Numbered from the stretch's first letter, positions 1 to 10,197 are shown. The stretch: 64,000 bases of DNA from Arthrobacter sp. APC 3897 (GCF_030407495.1 NZ_JASDDG010000010.1:42832-106831); one strand, 5' to 3'. Notes: generated by a model from the letters alone, not told the origin. Made by a program: numbers and translations.

Positions 1-5
1 GCGAA

Positions 6-11
6 AGATTA
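6..11 (-). promoter_or_regulatory. Possible -10 box for a leftward gene outside the window
   Basis: On the minus strand the hexamer reads TAATCT, the same form as the -10 box found 6 nt before dapB in this window. It points off the left edge, so a divergent gene may begin just outside. In related genomes a Lrp/AsnC regulator often faces the bkd genes, but nothing of it is visible here. Confidence 0.2.
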
Positions 12-163
12 GCACGCCCCGCCGGCGGCTTATAGGGCATAGTGCTCAGTGATCGCACCGATGGTTGTGCCAGTTGATAAGTGTGAGTAGTGTCACATCT
101 ATCCGGGCAACGTCGCCCGGGCATCGGTTCGGTCCCGCCATCCCTGGGGCCCAACACGGAAGG

Positions 164-1348
164 ATGCGTACCGACGTGTCTCTGCATACTCCTGTCAGAC
201 CCCCGCATGACGCCGGCGCCACCGCGTCCGGCCCCTACGTCCAGCTGGTTCGCCCCGACGGTTCCCGGACACCCTCCTCGTACGACCACTGGGTGTCGGA
301 TGTGGACGCCGATCAACTGCGCAGCCTCTATGAAGACATGGTGGTCATCCGCCGGATCGACACTGAAGCCACCGCTCTCCAGCGCCAGGGCCAGCTGGGC
401 CTGTGGCCCCCGCTGCTGGGACAGGAAGCTGCCCAGATCGGCTCCGCCCGCACCCTTCGCGCCAGCGATTTCGTCTTTGGCAGTTACCGCGAAAACGGTG
501 TTGCCTGGTGCCGCGGCGTGGATCCGGAATCCCTGATGCGTGTCTGGCGCGGCAATGCCGCAGCCGGCTGGGATCCGTTCAGTGTCAACATGGCTCCCAC
601 GCAGGTGATCATCGGTGCGCAGGCCCTGCACGCCGCCGGTTACGGCATGGGCGTGGTTGCAGACGGAACGGACGACGCCGTCATCACCTACTTCGGCGAC
701 GGTGCCACCAGCCAGGGGGACGTGAATGAGGCAATGGTCTTCGCGGCCAGCTTCCACACGCCCGTCGTCTTCTTCTGCACCAACAACCAGTGGGCCATCT
801 CCGAGCCGGTGGGCCTGCAGGCTCAGGTTCCGATCGCCAACCGGGCGCCGGGCTTCGGCATTCCCTCCGTCCGGGTGGACGGCAACGATGTCCTCGCCGT
901 CATGGCCGTGACCCGTGAGGCCCTGGACCGGGCACGTACCGGGGGAGGCCCCAGCTTCATTGAGGCCGTCACCTACCGGATGGGCCCGCACACCACCGCC
1001 GATGACCCCACCCGGTACCGCGATGCAGCGGAGCTGGAGGAATGGCGTGCCAAGGATCCCATCACCCGGATCGAAGCGCTGCTGCGGAACGAAGGTCTCT
1101 TCACCGACGAGTTTGCCGCCTCGGTAGCCGCCGCTGCGGATGCCGTCGCCGCAGAGCTGCGCAGCTCCTGCATCAATATGCCTGCACCGCCGGCACTGGA
1201 CATCTTTGCCCACGTTTATGCCGAACCCAACTCCTGGCTGGAAACCCAGCGGGCGGACTATGAACGCTATCTCGCCCTGTACGGCGCAGAGGGCGACGGC
1301 GGCACCATCCCGGCGAAAGGCGCCGGAGCGAACGGAGAATCCGCATGA
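164..1348 (+). CDS. bkdA: Branched-chain 2-oxo acid dehydrogenase E1, alpha subunit
   Basis: This is the thiamine diphosphate-binding alpha subunit of the E1 component, which decarboxylates the 2-oxo acids of Val, Leu and Ile. The ThDP motif is visible as GDG at residues 178-180 and NN at 207-208 with the usual spacing, followed by the phosphorylation-loop-like segment YRMGPHTTADDPTRYRD. It overlaps bkdB by four bases (ATGA), so translation is probably coupled. The ATG has AAGG directly before it; a GTG at 176 lies about 12 nt after GGAAGG and is an alternative start. At about 394 aa it is slightly longer than the mycobacterial BkdA because of a loose N-terminus. A pyruvate dehydrogenase E1 role is possible but the adjacent leucine genes favour branched-chain substrates. 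Confidence 0.9.
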   Translation: MRTDVSLHTPVRPPHDAGATASGPYVQLVRPDGSRTPSSYDHWVSDVDADQLRSLYEDMVVIRRIDTEATALQRQGQLGLWPPLLGQEAAQIGSARTLRASDFVFGSYRENGVAWCRGVDPESLMRVWRGNAAAGWDPFSVNMAPTQVIIGAQALHAAGYGMGVVADGTDDAVITYFGDGATSQGDVNEAMVFAASFHTPVVFFCTNNQWAISEPVGLQAQVPIANRAPGFGIPSVRVDGNDVLAVMAVTREALDRARTGGGPSFIEAVTYRMGPHTTADDPTRYRDAAELEEWRAKDPITRIEALLRNEGLFTDEFAASVAAAADAVAAELRSSCINMPAPPALDIFAHVYAEPNSWLETQRADYERYLALYGAEGDGGTIPAKGAGANGESA

Positions 1349-2382
1349 GCACCATGACTTTTGGCCGGGCCATCAACGCCGGCCTGCGCGCCGCCATGGA
1401 GGCCGATCCCAAGGTTGTCCTGATGGGTGAGGACATCGGCACCCTCGGCGGAGTTTTCCGCATCACCGACGGGCTCAAGAAGGACTTCGGCGGACAGCGG
1501 GTCATCGACACGCCGCTGGCGGAATCCGGAATCATGGGCACCGCCGTCGGGCTGGCCTTCCGCGGCTACCGCCCGGTGGTGGAAATCCAGTTTGACGGGT
1601 TCATCTACCCGGCCTTTGACCAGATTGTCTGCCAGGTTGCCAAGATGCACTACCGCAGCCGCGGAACGGTCAACATACCGCTGACCATCCGGGTGCCGTT
1701 TGGGGGCGGCATCGGGTCACCCGAACACCACTCGGAATCCCCGGAAGCCTATTTCACCCACACATCGGGCCTGCGCGTTGTCAGCGTGTCCAACCCCCAG
1801 GATGCCTACACCATGATCCAGCAGGCCATCGCGTCCAACGATCCGGTGCTGTACTTCGAACCCAAGCGCCGGTACCACGTCAAGGGCGAAGTCAATGAGA
1901 CGCTGGACGGGGCGATGCCCCTGGGTTCGGCGCGCGTTGTTGCCCAGGGGACCGACGTCACCCTGGTGACCTACGGGCCGCTGGTCATGACCGCCGTGGA
2001 TGCGGCCGTGGCCGCCTCGGACGAGGGTGTTTCAGTGGAGGTCATTGACCTGAGGTCGCTCTCGCCGGTGGACTTCGCCACGGTGGAGGCCTCCGTCCGC
2101 AAGACCGGGCGCCTGGTCATCACCCATGAAGCCGGCCAGTCCGGCGGCGTGGGCGCGGAGATCTCCGCCAGCATCACGGAGCGCTGCTTCGACTATCTGG
2201 AGCACGCACCGGTGCGGGTCACCGGTTTCGATGTTCCTTACCCGTCCTCCAAGCTGGAGCACCACCACCTGCCGGACCTGGACCGGATCCTGGACGGCGT
2301 GGACCGGGCCATGCGCCGCCCCAACTCGCAGAGTCCGTTCGGCGCTGCCGCCGCTCCCGTGCTGGAAGGGGCCGGTCTGTGA
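1345..2382 (+). CDS. bkdB: Branched-chain 2-oxo acid dehydrogenase E1, beta subunit
   Basis: The beta subunit pairs with BkdA to form the alpha2beta2 E1 decarboxylase. The 345-residue length is typical. It shows the conserved beginning TFGRAINAGLRAAM, the GEDIG motif, the DTPLAESGI segment that contributes the activating glutamate to ThDP, and the C-terminal transketolase domain with RVTGFDVPYP. Starts and stops overlap on both sides (ATGA with bkdA, GTGA with bkdC), so the three genes form one tight operon. Confidence 0.93.
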   Translation: MSTMTFGRAINAGLRAAMEADPKVVLMGEDIGTLGGVFRITDGLKKDFGGQRVIDTPLAESGIMGTAVGLAFRGYRPVVEIQFDGFIYPAFDQIVCQVAKMHYRSRGTVNIPLTIRVPFGGGIGSPEHHSESPEAYFTHTSGLRVVSVSNPQDAYTMIQQAIASNDPVLYFEPKRRYHVKGEVNETLDGAMPLGSARVVAQGTDVTLVTYGPLVMTAVDAAVAASDEGVSVEVIDLRSLSPVDFATVEASVRKTGRLVITHEAGQSGGVGAEISASITERCFDYLEHAPVRVTGFDVPYPSSKLEHHHLPDLDRILDGVDRAMRRPNSQSPFGAAAAPVLEGAGL

Positions 2383-3845
2383 TCAAGGAATTCCTGCTGC
2401 CTGATCTGGGTGAAGGACTGACCGAGTCTGAAATCGTCACGTGGCATGTGGCCGTGGGTGACATCGTCACCCTGAATCAGGTCATTGCCGATGTCGAGAC
2501 CGCCAAAGCCGTGGTGGAACTGCCCTCACCCTATGCCGGAACGGTTGCCCGGCTGCATGAGGACGCCGGCACCGTCGTGGAGGTGGGGGCGCCCATCGTG
2601 TCCTTCGAGGTAGCCGGAGGGGACGCCGGCAGCCGGACCGGCGCGTCCGGGGCCACGGCTCAGGGCACTGCCCCTGCGGTGTTCACCCCGGAAGAGCCGA
2701 CGAAGCGGACGCCCAACCTCGTGGGCTACGGTGCCGTGCCGGAAAAGACCGGACGGCCGGCCCGCCGGCGCTGGCTGACCGACGGCCGGGCTGCTGCTCC
2801 TTCTGCCGCTGCTGCTTCGATGACTGATTCGGTGCCCGCGCCTGCCCCTGCAGCAGACCCTGCCCCTGCAGCAGAGTCTGCACAGCCGCAGCAGACTGCC
2901 GAACGGCCGAGGTCCACCCCTCCGGTGCGCAAGCTCGCCAGGGATCTGGGAATCGATTTGGCGGACATCAGCGGAACCGGGCCGGACGGTCTGATTGTCC
3001 GCTCCGATGTCACCCGTGCGGCGGAAGAGAACACAGCCGATATAGCCGATGTCCTGGGCGATGCGGCAGAGCCGAACGCCGGCACCCGGTTGCTGCCGCC
3101 GCCGTCGGCCAACATGGGCTCAGCCGGGGGCGGAACGCCCGGGGTCCGCGAGGAACGGGTTCCCATCGCCGGGATGCGCAAGCACACGGCTGCCGCGATG
3201 GTGGCCAGTGCCTTCACCGCGCCGCACGTGACCGTCTTCCTGACCGTCGATGTCACCGAGTCCATGGAGCTGCTGGAGCGGCTCCGCGGACAGAAGACGT
3301 TCGAGGGCATAAAGCTGACACCGCTGACACTGGCGGCAAAGGCCGTGTGCCTGGCGCTGTCGCGGCATCCGTCACTGAACTCGCGGTGGGACGAGGCCGC
3401 CCGCGAAATCGTGCAGTACCGGTATGTGAACCTGGGAATCGCGGCGGCCACACCGCGCGGACTGATGGTTCCCAATGTGAAGGATGCCCAGGCGCTGGGG
3501 CTGCGTGAGCTCGCTGCCGCCGTGGGAACGCTGGCACAGACCGCGAGGGCCGGCAAAACCACGCCGGCTGACCTCTCCGGCGGAACGTTCTCGATTTCCA
3601 ATGTGGGGGTTTTCGGCGTTGACGCCGGGACGCCCATCCTCAACCCCGGTGAGGCAGGAATCCTGGCGCTCGGTGCCGTTCGCCGGCAGCCCTGGGTGCA
3701 CGAAGGCGCGCTCGCAGTGCGCCGGGTTATGACCCTCAGCCTGTCCTTCGACCATCGGCTGGTGGACGGCGAACAGGGTGCCCGCTTCCTGAGCGACGTG
3801 GGAGCGGTGCTGGAGGAACCTGCAATGGCGCTTGCAATGATGTAG
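2379..3845 (+). CDS. bkdC: Branched-chain 2-oxo acid dehydrogenase E2 (lipoyl acyltransferase)
   Basis: The E2 core transfers the acyl group from lipoate to CoA. Domains in order: one lipoyl domain at residues 1-80 with the modifiable lysine K43 in VETAKAVVE, a flexible Pro/Ala linker at about 140-175, a peripheral subunit-binding domain at about 180-212 (VRKLARDLGID... GTGPDGLI), and the catalytic domain ending with DHRLVDG at 458-464, which holds the active-site histidine. The start is GTG, overlapping the bkdB stop. No E3 (lipoamide dehydrogenase) gene follows, so E3 must be shared from elsewhere. The operon ends at a hairpin terminator about 40 bp downstream. Confidence 0.93.
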   Translation: MIKEFLLPDLGEGLTESEIVTWHVAVGDIVTLNQVIADVETAKAVVELPSPYAGTVARLHEDAGTVVEVGAPIVSFEVAGGDAGSRTGASGATAQGTAPAVFTPEEPTKRTPNLVGYGAVPEKTGRPARRRWLTDGRAAAPSAAAASMTDSVPAPAPAADPAPAAESAQPQQTAERPRSTPPVRKLARDLGIDLADISGTGPDGLIVRSDVTRAAEENTADIADVLGDAAEPNAGTRLLPPPSANMGSAGGGTPGVREERVPIAGMRKHTAAAMVASAFTAPHVTVFLTVDVTESMELLERLRGQKTFEGIKLTPLTLAAKAVCLALSRHPSLNSRWDEAAREIVQYRYVNLGIAAATPRGLMVPNVKDAQALGLRELAAAVGTLAQTARAGKTTPADLSGGTFSISNVGVFGVDAGTPILNPGEAGILALGAVRRQPWVHEGALAVRRVMTLSLSFDHRLVDGEQGARFLSDVGAVLEEPAMALAMM

Positions 3846-3887
3846 TTCCCGGCCCGTGGCGGCGGTGCAGTACCGCCGGACGGCAGA

Positions 3888-3920
3888 AAACCCGCATCCC
3901 CTTCCCGGGGGTGCGGGTTT
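3888..3920. terminator. Bidirectional terminator between bkdC and the GNAT gene
   Basis: Fourteen-base arms (AAACCCGCATCCCC and GGGGGTGCGGGTTT) pair with one G-U across a short loop. The A-run on the left and T-run on the right let it act for both converging genes. Confidence 0.8.
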
Positions 3921-3954
3921 CATGCTCTTGCGTGCTGCCTGTATTTGGCGGCGG

Positions 3955-4422
3955 TTAGCGCAGCTCGAGCTCGAGTTCGCGCACCACGGCGCCGCGGGCA
4001 TTGGAGAAACCCTGAGCCTCGCCCACCACGGTGAAGCCGTACTTCTCCAGGATGGCGATGGACCCGGCGTTGTCCGCAACGGCCCGCGCCCGGATGGGCC
4101 GCTCCGAGAATTCCTCAAGGAACTGGCCTACGGCCTTGGTGGTGATGCCCTGGCCCCAGCGGTCGGTGTCAATCCAATAGCTGATCTCCGGAACACCGCC
4201 GTCGCGGTAGGCCATGATGCCGCCCACCACGTCGCCGTCGGCCACGATGGTGCGGACTGTCACGCTGGGATCGTTCAGGATGGTCTGCCAGTGGTGGTCA
4301 AAGACACCGCGGTCTGACGGGTTCTTGGCGGCAAACGCGGCCATATGGTTGGCACTTGGGTCCAGCTGATGGGAGAAGAATTCATCCAGGTCGGCGGGAA
4401 CTACGGCACGAAGCTCAATCAC
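3955..4422 (-). CDS. GNAT-family N-acetyltransferase
   Basis: A single-domain acetyltransferase of the RimJ/RimL-like type. The acetyl-CoA-binding region is seen as ISYWIDTDRWGQGITTKAVGQFL, and the C-terminal part ADNAGSIAILEKYGFTVVG is the typical beta6-beta7 segment. The substrate cannot be read from sequence. I chose the GTG start because it gives the usual family N-terminus (IELRAV) and has AGAAAGA upstream; an ATG at 4467 would add 15 residues and overlap the stop of the upstream TetR gene by 8 nt, so the two genes are likely cotranscribed. Confidence 0.8.
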   Translation of the reverse strand: MIELRAVVPADLDEFFSHQLDPSANHMAAFAAKNPSDRGVFDHHWQTILNDPSVTVRTIVADGDVVGGIMAYRDGGVPEISYWIDTDRWGQGITTKAVGQFLEEFSERPIRARAVADNAGSIAILEKYGFTVVGEAQGFSNARGAVVRELELELR

Positions 4423-4459
4423 AGCAGGTCTTTCTGCTCGAGGGGTTTCAATCAGACTA

Positions 4460-5116
4460 CTAGGCATTCAGGGCGGCCCAAGCCATTGTTTCGAGGAGTG
4501 AGCGAAGCCGCAGGGTCTCCCCGGACTTCATTTGGTTGTGCAGGGTGTGCGAAGTGGAGTTGATCAGTCCGAAGACCGCCTGTGCCCGGTGGCGCAGCTG
4601 CGGAACCCCGCAGTCGGGGTGCAGGGCGGACAGCGCGTCAACCCACACCTCCACATAGCGGCGCTGCAGGGACCGCACCGTGCGTTCATCGTCGGCGGGC
4701 AGACTGTTGAGGTCCCGGTCCTGGACCCGGATCACGTCGGCCTGCCGCAGGGCGAAATCCACCTGGAATTCCACCAGTCCCCGCAGTGCTGCCTCAGCGT
4801 TGGCGGACTCCGCCACGACCGCCCTCCCGCCGTCCAGGAGGTCCTCGCTGACTCCCACAAGCAGCGCGGACAGAACAGCGGGTTTGCCGCTGAAATGACG
4901 GTAGACGGCCGGTCCGCTGACACCGGCGGCGGCGCCGAGTTCTTCAATGGAAACGCCGTTGTAACCTCGTTCGGCGAAAAGGGAGGCGGCCGCCTCCAGC
5001 ATGACTGCCCTGCGGGAGGCCTTGGCCAGGCTGCGTCCGGTGGTTCGGGGGGCGGACACAGATGTCCCGGGTTGCGAAGGGGCTGCTGGCGTTGTTCCTT
5101 CTTTGGCCGCGTTCAT
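4460..5116 (-). CDS. TetR-family transcriptional regulator of the divergent leucine operon (inferred)
   Basis: The N-terminal helix-turn-helix is clear: MLEAAASLFAERGYNGVSIEE, then AAGVSGPAVYRHFSGKPAVL, the hallmark TetR recognition helix. The remaining residues are a helical ligand-binding domain. The ATG at 5116 follows GGAAAGGG at good distance; an upstream in-frame ATG at 5185 would run through the putative operators and is less likely. Its position, facing away from mccB across a 160-bp gap with paired GTTA-N8-TAAC boxes, suggests it represses the methylcrotonyl-CoA carboxylase operon in response to an acyl-CoA. That role is inferred from layout only. Confidence 0.88.
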   Translation of the reverse strand: MNAAKEGTTPAAPSQPGTSVSAPRTTGRSLAKASRRAVMLEAAASLFAERGYNGVSIEELGAAAGVSGPAVYRHFSGKPAVLSALLVGVSEDLLDGGRAVVAESANAEAALRGLVEFQVDFALRQADVIRVQDRDLNSLPADDERTVRSLQRRYVEVWVDALSALHPDCGVPQLRHRAQAVFGLINSTSHTLHNQMKSGETLRLRSLLETMAWAALNA

Positions 5117-5173
5117 GCCACCCTTTCCTGCAAATGTGATTTCCAAGCATCTTCTATTGTGGTGGACACCTGA

Positions 5174-5189
5174 GTTAATAACCAATAAC
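5174..5189. promoter_or_regulatory. Putative TetR operator box 1 (GTTA-N8-TAAC)
   Basis: A 16-bp element with inverted ends GTTA and TAAC, preceded by TGA. A second copy starts exactly 25 bp downstream. It lies in the divergent gap between the TetR gene and mccB. Confidence 0.45.
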
Positions 5190-5198
5190 CTGATTTGA

Positions 5199-5214
5199 GT
5201 TAGCCGTCATTAAC
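5199..5214. promoter_or_regulatory. Putative TetR operator box 2 (GTTA-N8-TAAC)
   Basis: The second copy shares TGAGTTA-N8-TAACC with the first while the eight central bases differ, which is what conserved half-sites for a dimeric repressor would look like. Confidence 0.45.
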
Positions 5215-5228
5215 CGGCGATGGAGCTT

Positions 5229-5244
5229 CCGGCACATGTGCCGG
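5229..5244. promoter_or_regulatory. Perfect 16-bp palindrome before mccB
   Basis: CCGGCACATGTGCCGG is a perfect palindrome 31 bp before the mccB start. It could be a further protein-binding site or a hairpin in the 5' untranslated region; the sequence does not decide. Confidence 0.4.
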
Positions 5245-5275
5245 CCGGCTGCCCGCACCAAGCAGAGAGACGTCA

Positions 5276-6880
5276 ATGGAGACCCTTGCAACCAGGCTCG
5301 ATCCCGCTTCACCCGAATACGCCGCCAACGCCGTCGCCCAGGCTGACCTGGCCGAGGACCTCCGCAAACGCCTGGCGCAGGCTGCTTTGGGCGGACCCGA
5401 GCGATCAAGGGAACGCCATGCCGCACGCGGGAAACTGCTGCCGAGGGAACGCGTGGACCGGTTGCTGGATGAGGGAAGCCCGTTCCTGGAGATTTCGCCG
5501 CTGGCCGCCAACGGCATGTATGACGACGAATGCCCGGGGGCGGGCCTGATCGCAGGGATTGGCCTGGTACAGGGCCGCCACGTGATGGTGTTGTCCAATG
5601 ACGCCACCGTTAAAGGCGGCACCTATTATCCGATGACCGTGAAAAAGCATCTGCGGGCCCAGGAAATAGCGCTGGAAAACCGTCTCCCGTGCATTTATCT
5701 GGTGGACTCCGGCGGCGCGTTCCTGCCCAGGCAGGATGACGTTTTCCCGGACCGGGAGCACTTTGGCCGGATCTTCTTCAACCAGGCGCAGATGTCCGCC
5801 CGGAAGATCCCGCAGATCTCAGCGGTGCTGGGTTCCTGCACCGCCGGCGGAGCGTATGTCCCGGCGATGAGCGATGAAACCGTCATCGTCCGCAACCAGG
5901 GCACCATCTTCCTCGGCGGCCCGCCCCTGGTGAAGGCCGCCATCGGCGAAATCGTCACCGCCGAAGAGCTTGGCGGCGGAGACCTGCACTCACGGATCAG
6001 CGGCGTGACCGATCACCTGGCCGACAATGACGCCCACGCCCTCGAAATCGTGCGCACCATCGTGGAAACCCTGCCCGAACAAACCCCGGCCTGGGAAATC
6101 CTGCCGACGCGGCCGCCGTCGTACTCCGAGGAGGAGATCTACGGTGCGGTGCCTGCGGACCTGCAGACCCCCTATGACGTGCGGGAACTGATCGCGCGCA
6201 TGGTGGACGGCAGTGAATTCTCCGAGTTCAAGAAAGAGTACGGAGCCACGCTGGTCACCGGTTTTGCCCGGCTGCACGGACACCGCGTGGGCATCGTGGC
6301 CAACAACGGGGTCCTGTTCTCCGAATCAGCGCTCAAAGGTGCGCACTTCATTGAACTGTGCGATCAGCGCGGGATCCCGCTGATCTTCCTGCAGAACATC
6401 TCCGGGTTCATGGTGGGGAGGGACTACGAGGCGGGCGGCATTGCCAAGAACGGCGCCAAGATGGTCACCGCCGTCGCCACCGCCCGGGTTCCCAAGCTCA
6501 CCGTGATTGTGGGCGGCTCCTTCGGTGCCGGCAACTACTCCATGTGCGGACGGGCCTACTCGCCGCGCTTTCTCTGGATGTGGCCCGCCGCCCGCATCTC
6601 GGTCATGGGCGGCGCCCAGGCCTCCTCGGTCCTGGCCACCGTCAAGCGCGACCAGCTTGAAGCCCGCGGCGGGGAATGGCCGGCCGACGCCGAAGAAGCG
6701 TTCAAGGCACCCATCCGCGACACCTACGAAACCCAGGGCAGCCCGTACTACTCCACGGCCCGGCTGTGGGATGACGGCGTCATCGACCCCGCGGACACCC
6801 GCACCGTCCTGGGCCTGGCTCTGGATGTCTGCGCCAACGCCCCGCTGCCGGAGACTTCCTTCGGCCTCTTCCGGATGTGA
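5276..6880 (+). CDS. mccB: Methylcrotonyl-CoA carboxylase, carboxyltransferase (beta) subunit
   Basis: This biotin-dependent carboxyltransferase moves CO2 from carboxybiotin to 3-methylcrotonyl-CoA in leucine breakdown. The 534-residue length and the sequence [17 protein letters not shown] with [15 protein letters not shown] are typical of MCC beta rather than propionyl-CoA carboxylase. Oxyanion-hole regions are seen at [15 protein letters not shown] and at [16 protein letters not shown]. The ATG follows AGAGAGA. The biotin-carboxylase subunit gene begins 7 nt after the stop. A geranyl-CoA or other acyl-CoA carboxylase is less likely given the neighbours. Confidence 0.9.
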   Translation: METLATRLDPASPEYAANAVAQADLAEDLRKRLAQAALGGPERSRERHAARGKLLPRERVDRLLDEGSPFLEISPLAANGMYDDECPGAGLIAGIGLVQGRHVMVLSNDATVKGGTYYPMTVKKHLRAQEIALENRLPCIYLVDSGGAFLPRQDDVFPDREHFGRIFFNQAQMSARKIPQISAVLGSCTAGGAYVPAMSDETVIVRNQGTIFLGGPPLVKAAIGEIVTAEELGGGDLHSRISGVTDHLADNDAHALEIVRTIVETLPEQTPAWEILPTRPPSYSEEEIYGAVPADLQTPYDVRELIARMVDGSEFSEFKKEYGATLVTGFARLHGHRVGIVANNGVLFSESALKGAHFIELCDQRGIPLIFLQNISGFMVGRDYEAGGIAKNGAKMVTAVATARVPKLTVIVGGSFGAGNYSMCGRAYSPRFLWMWPAARISVMGGAQASSVLATVKRDQLEARGGEWPADAEEAFKAPIRDTYETQGSPYYSTARLWDDGVIDPADTRTVLGLALDVCANAPLPETSFGLFRM

Positions 6881-6887
6881 GCCACAA

Positions 6888-9029
6888 ATGACCGAACAGC
6901 TGTTTGACACCGTCCTGGTAGCCAACCGCGGCGAGATTGCCTGCCGCATCATCGCCACCCTGCGGCGGATGGGCATCCGCTCCGCTGCCGTGTACAGCGA
7001 CGACGACGCCGATGCCCGCCACGTGCGCGAAGCAGACGTGGCCGTCCGGCTCGGGCCGGCCGCACCCCGGGAAAGCTACCTCAATGCCGATGCCGTCCTG
7101 GCCGCCTGCCGGGCCACCGGCGCGCAGGCCGTCCACCCCGGCTACGGCTTCCTCAGCGAGTCCCTGGATTTTGCCCGCGCCCTGGACGAGGCCGGAATTG
7201 TGTTCATCGGCCCCGGGGTGAAGGCCCTGGAACTCATGGGGGACAAGATCCGGTCCAAGAACCATGTTTCCTCCCACGGGGTCCCCGTGGTTCCCGGCAT
7301 CGCGGAGCCGGGCCTGAGTGATGAACAGCTCATTGCCGCCGCGGCGGACGTGGGGTTCCCGCTGCTGATCAAGCCCTCCGCCGGAGGCGGCGGCAAGGGC
7401 ATGCACGTGGTGGAACGCGCTGACCGGCTCCCGTCAGTGCTGCCCACCGCACGCCGGGTGGCGGCCTCGGCCTTCGGCGATGACACCCTCTTCCTGGAAC
7501 GGCTGATCGCGGTGCCCCGCCACATCGAGGTCCAGATCCTGGCAGACACGCACGGGAACGTCATTCATCTGGGGGAGCGGGAATGCTCGCTGCAGCGCCG
7601 CCACCAGAAAGTCATTGAGGAAGCCCCCTCGGTCCTGCTGGATGAGGCCACGCGTGCCCGGATCGGCGAAGCCGCCTGTGAAGCTGCCCGGTCGGTGGAT
7701 TACACCGGTGCCGGCACGGTGGAGTTCCTGGTCTCCGATGCGGCCCCCGGCGAGTTCTTCTTCATGGAGATGAACACCCGGCTTCAGGTGGAGCACCCGG
7801 TGACGGAAATGGTGACCGGACTGGATCTGGTGGAATGGCAGGTGCGCGTTGCCGCCGGCGAAAAGCTGACCCTTGACCAGTCCGGAATCCGCCTGGACGG
7901 GCATGCCGTGGAGGCCCGCGTCTACGCGGAAAACCCCGCCCGTGACTTCCTGCCCACCTCCGGGCGGGTGCATGTCCTGCAGGAGCCGGCGGGGGAAGGC
8001 ATCCGGGTGGACTCCTCACTGCTGCCCGGCCTGGAGGTGTCGTCCAGCTACGATCCGATGCTGGCGAAAATCATTGCCTGGGGACCGGACCGGGACACCG
8101 CCCTGCGACGGCTGGACGCGGCATTGGCACAGACCGTTGTCTTGGGCATCGGCACCAACATTGAATACCTGCGCCTGCTCATCAATGACCCGGACGTGCG
8201 GGCCGGACGCCTGGACACCACCATGATCGAGCGTAAGCTTCCCGATCTGGAGTTCCGCCGGCCGGGAGAGGCTGAACTGGCTGCCGCAGCACTGGCGACG
8301 GCGGCGGACCTGGCAGCGGGTGCCTCTCCCTGGGACCGGGCCGACGGCTGGCGGTCCGGAGCCCGGGCAGCGCTGACCCTCATGTTCGCCGCGGCGGATC
8401 CCGAGCTGCCCGACGACGTCGTCATCCTCCGCGGCGTTGCCTCCGACGCCGCGGTCACCGTCAACGGCGGTCCCGAGCGGCTGGCCTCGCTGCGCCGGGA
8501 CGGGAACCGTGCGCTGGTGACGCTTGACGGCGTCGTCCATCCGCTGATGCTGGCCTCCCTGCCCGGCGCGGACGGCGCAGGGACGGTCCTGTGGACCGCC
8601 GACGCCGGCTATGCCGCACCCCTGCGGCGACGGTCCCGGGCCGAGCTGCTGGCTGCGGACCGGGCGGCCGCCGGACGGGCCGAAGGCGCCGCCGATCCGG
8701 TGCTGCGCTCGCCGATGCCCGGAACCGTGGTGGCCGTGGCAGCGGCCGACGGTGACCGGGTCACCGCCGGCCAGCCGCTGCTCAGCGTGGAAGCCATGAA
8801 GATGGAGCACCAGCTTGTTGCTCCGGCAGACGGCGTCGTCTCCCTGAACCTGCGCCCCGGCGACCTGGTCAAGGCCGATCAGGTGCTGGCCGTCGTAACG
8901 CCTGATGCGGATCCGGCCGTACCCGCAGACCCTGCAGCACCCGCACAACCCGAAGCACCCGCAGCATCCCCGGCCGCAGCTTCCGCCGCCGGGACCGCCG
9001 AACCGCTCGAAGGAGCAGGACATGCCTGA
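6888..9029 (+). CDS. mccA: Methylcrotonyl-CoA carboxylase, biotin carboxylase/BCCP (alpha) subunit
   Basis: The protein carboxylates its own biotin with ATP and bicarbonate. It starts with [17 protein letters not shown], continues with an ATP-grasp domain ([14 protein letters not shown], then [14 protein letters not shown]), a linking BT-type region, and a C-terminal biotinyl domain with EAMKMEH, the target lysine being K638 of 713. An Ala/Pro-rich tail follows the biotinyl domain. The true start is the ATG seven bases after mccB; a longer in-frame opening upstream lies inside mccB and is not used. The stop overlaps the next start by 8 nt. Confidence 0.92.
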   Translation: MTEQLFDTVLVANRGEIACRIIATLRRMGIRSAAVYSDDDADARHVREADVAVRLGPAAPRESYLNADAVLAACRATGAQAVHPGYGFLSESLDFARALDEAGIVFIGPGVKALELMGDKIRSKNHVSSHGVPVVPGIAEPGLSDEQLIAAAADVGFPLLIKPSAGGGGKGMHVVERADRLPSVLPTARRVAASAFGDDTLFLERLIAVPRHIEVQILADTHGNVIHLGERECSLQRRHQKVIEEAPSVLLDEATRARIGEAACEAARSVDYTGAGTVEFLVSDAAPGEFFFMEMNTRLQVEHPVTEMVTGLDLVEWQVRVAAGEKLTLDQSGIRLDGHAVEARVYAENPARDFLPTSGRVHVLQEPAGEGIRVDSSLLPGLEVSSSYDPMLAKIIAWGPDRDTALRRLDAALAQTVVLGIGTNIEYLRLLINDPDVRAGRLDTTMIERKLPDLEFRRPGEAELAAAALATAADLAAGASPWDRADGWRSGARAALTLMFAAADPELPDDVVILRGVASDAAVTVNGGPERLASLRRDGNRALVTLDGVVHPLMLASLPGADGAGTVLWTADAGYAAPLRRRSRAELLAADRAAAGRAEGAADPVLRSPMPGTVVAVAAADGDRVTAGQPLLSVEAMKMEHQLVAPADGVVSLNLRPGDLVKADQVLAVVTPDADPAVPADPAAPAQPEAPAASPAAASAAGTAEPLEGAGHA

Positions 9030-10197
9030 TTTTGAACTGAGTGAGGACTACCAGGACCTGGTGGACATGGTCCGTGACTTCGCGGACACCGTGGTGGCCC
9101 CCGTCTCCGCCCAGCACGACGAGGAGCACAGCTTCCCCTACAAGGTGGTGGCGCAGATGGGTGAGATGGGCCTGTTCGGGCTGCCCTTCCCGGAAGAATA
9201 CGGCGGCATGGGCGGGGACTACTTTGCCCTCGCACTGGCGCTGGAGCAGCTGGCACGGGTGGACCAGTCGGTGGCCATCACCCTGGAGGCCGGGGTTTCC
9301 CTGGGCGCCATGCCCGTCTACCGGTTTGGCACCGAGGAGCAGAAGCAGCAGTGGCTGCCGGTGCTTGCCTCCGGTGAAGCCCTCGCCGGCTTTGGCCTGA
9401 CGGAGTCCGAAGCCGGATCCGATGCCGGCGGCACCCGGACCAGGGCTGAGCGGGACAACGGGGAATGGGTGATCAACGGAAGCAAGCAGTTCATCACCAA
9501 CTCCGGGACCGACATCACGCGCCTGGTCACCGTCACCGCTGTGACCGGCAGCTCCGAAATCCCGGACGGGCAGGGCGGAACCCGGACCAAAAAGCAGATC
9601 TCCACCATCCTGGTCCCCACCGACACACCGGGATTCACCGCGGAAAAGGCCTACAACAAGGTGGGCTGGAACGCCTCGGACACCCATCCGCTGACGCTGG
9701 ACAACGTGCGTGTCCCGGAAGCCAACCTGCTCGGTGCAGAGGGTCGCGGCTATGCGAACTTCCTGCAGATCCTCGATGAAGGACGCATCGCCATCGCCGC
9801 CCTCGCCACGGGAGCAGCACAGGGCTGCGTGGAGGAGTCACTGCGGTACGCGCGGGAACGGGAACAGTTCGGTGCAGCCATCGGCACCAACCAGGCCATT
9901 TCCTTCAAGATTGCCCGGATGCAGACCCGCGCCCACACCGCCCGCCTGGCCTACTATGACGCCGCGGCGCGGATGCTGGCCGGCAAGCCGTTCAAGACGC
10001 AGGCTGCCATGGCCAAGCTGGTTGCCGGTGAGGCGGCCATGGACAATGCCCGCGACGCCACGCAGATTTTCGGCGGCTACGGGTTCATTAACGAGTACCG
10101 CGTGGCCCGGCACTACCGCGATTCCAAGATCCTGGAGGTCGGCGAGGGCACCACCGAGGTCCAGCTGATGCTCATTGCCCGCGAACTGGGGCTCTAG
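9022..10197 (+). CDS. Acyl-CoA dehydrogenase (isovaleryl/branched-chain type)
   Basis: A 391-residue FAD enzyme expected to oxidise isovaleryl-CoA or another branched short-chain acyl-CoA. Signatures are [20 protein letters not shown] (FAD/substrate contact), [20 protein letters not shown], and near the C-terminus [16 protein letters not shown] followed by [10 protein letters not shown], whose glutamate is the candidate catalytic base. The EGR-type helix resembles short/branched-chain dehydrogenases rather than human IVD, in which the base sits in that helix, so the exact substrate is open. AAGGAG lies about 6 nt before the ATG. It corresponds in position to fadE19 of M. tuberculosis. Confidence 0.88.
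   Translation: MPDFELSEDYQDLVDMVRDFADTVVAPVSAQHDEEHSFPYKVVAQMGEMGLFGLPFPEEYGGMGGDYFALALALEQLARVDQSVAITLEAGVSLGAMPVYRFGTEEQKQQWLPVLASGEALAGFGLTESEAGSDAGGTRTRAERDNGEWVINGSKQFITNSGTDITRLVTVTAVTGSSEIPDGQGGTRTKKQISTILVPTDTPGFTAEKAYNKVGWNASDTHPLTLDNVRVPEANLLGAEGRGYANFLQILDEGRIAIAALATGAAQGCVEESLRYAREREQFGAAIGTNQAISFKIARMQTRAHTARLAYYDAAARMLAGKPFKTQAAMAKLVAGEAAMDNARDATQIFGGYGFINEYRVARHYRDSKILEVGEGTTEVQLMLIARELGL

Noticed and set aside
3856..4317. 153-codon plus-strand frame opposite the GNAT gene
   Set aside because: The minus strand carries the acetyltransferase motifs; the plus frame is its shadow and starts in the terminator region.
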